A stretch of 13,620 nt of DNA from Acetobacteraceae bacterium (lineage in GTDB: Bacteria > Pseudomonadota > Alphaproteobacteria > Acetobacterales > Acetobacteraceae). How positions within the stretch are numbered: the first letter of the stretch is position 1; each line of letters opens with the position of its first letter. The stretch spans positions 352 to 13,971 of the forward strand of contig PKWQ01000277.1 in assembly GCA_003133265.1 (NCBI GenBank). Reading direction: 5' to 3'. The notes under the pieces were generated by a model, which saw nothing but the letters and a program-made list of their open reading frames with translations, searched no databases and was not told the DNA's origin. The position numbers and the translations under genes were made by a program. Positions 13,555-13,620 of the stretch are shown piece after piece.

Positions 13555-13620
13555 ATGCCCGTGTTCCTGGTTCCCGACATGACCTGCGGCGGCTGCGTGC
13601 GCGCGGTCACCAACGCCGTG
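13555..13620 (+). CDS. Heavy-metal-associated (copper chaperone-like) protein, 5' end
   Basis: The first 22 codons only; the gene runs past the window. The peptide MPVFLVPDMTCGGCVRAVTN carries the HMA metal-binding motif MTCxxC (C11, C14) in the loop after the first strand, as in CopZ/Atx1 chaperones and the N-terminal domains of copper-transporting ATPases. The small distance from Met1 to the motif suits a ~65-75-residue free chaperone, which would bind Cu(I), but a longer P-type ATPase cannot be ruled out from this piece. GGAG (13545-13548) is 6 bases before the ATG. The gene is divergent from the SDR unit, with 122 bases between starts. Confidence 0.8.
   Translation, partial: MPVFLVPDMTCGGCVRAVTNAV

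Noticed and set aside
1..13620. tRNA genes, CRISPR arrays, insertion sequences, phage genes or riboswitches
   Set aside because: None seen on reading both strands. All intergenic gaps are under about 125 bases and contain no cloverleaf, spaced repeats or transposase motifs.

Overview
The window is G+C-rich (about two thirds by eye) and densely coded, with a chromosomal housekeeping block typical of Alphaproteobacteria. The ppk-ppx-rnd-aspS order, an EipB-like (DUF1849) envelope protein and the protein flavour suggest Rhodospirillales, perhaps Acetobacteraceae. That placement is inference: there is no rRNA here to confirm it.

Bases 1-5596 are the conserved block. The last 36 codons of a probable polyphosphate kinase are followed after 3 bases by the exopolyphosphatase ppx. 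Ppx runs convergently into ribonuclease D (rnd), and the two coding regions overlap by 20 bases. A short divergent intergenic region then leads to aspS, whose product has the non-discriminating AspRS look. The 3' end of aspS, stop codon included, is copied in an in-frame 24-base tandem repeat. Next comes a secreted EipB-like beta-spiral protein with the family's two cysteines.

Bases 5683-6291 hold a 202-codon remnant of an acyl-CoA synthetase. Its first ~27 codons are joined in frame to the C-terminal third, so the ATP-binding core is missing. It marks the edge of an accessory region.

Bases 6319-9862 (minus strand) read as one transcription unit in the order cyclase-family metal hydrolase, PhnD-like binding protein (Tat signal), PhnE-like permease 1, PhnE-like permease 2. 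The two permeases overlap by ATGA. No ATPase gene (phnC) is present, so the transporter is incomplete here. Divergent from this unit, a glutathione S-transferase and a Pro-2 tautomerase lie on the plus strand (9949-10926). Convergent to them, a minus-strand unit encodes an SDR dehydrogenase, a D-2-hydroxyacid dehydrogenase and an AhpD-like CxxC protein with a histone-H1-like basic tail (13432-10936). Importer, ring or amide hydrolase, GST, tautomerase and two dehydrogenases together look like a small uptake-and-catabolism set for an unidentified organic acid or phosphonate-like compound; this is inference. At the right edge a copper-chaperone-like HMA gene begins and is cut off.

No transcriptional regulator, RNA gene, insertion sequence, CRISPR array or phage gene was recognised. 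No gene-free stretch exceeds about 125 bases.
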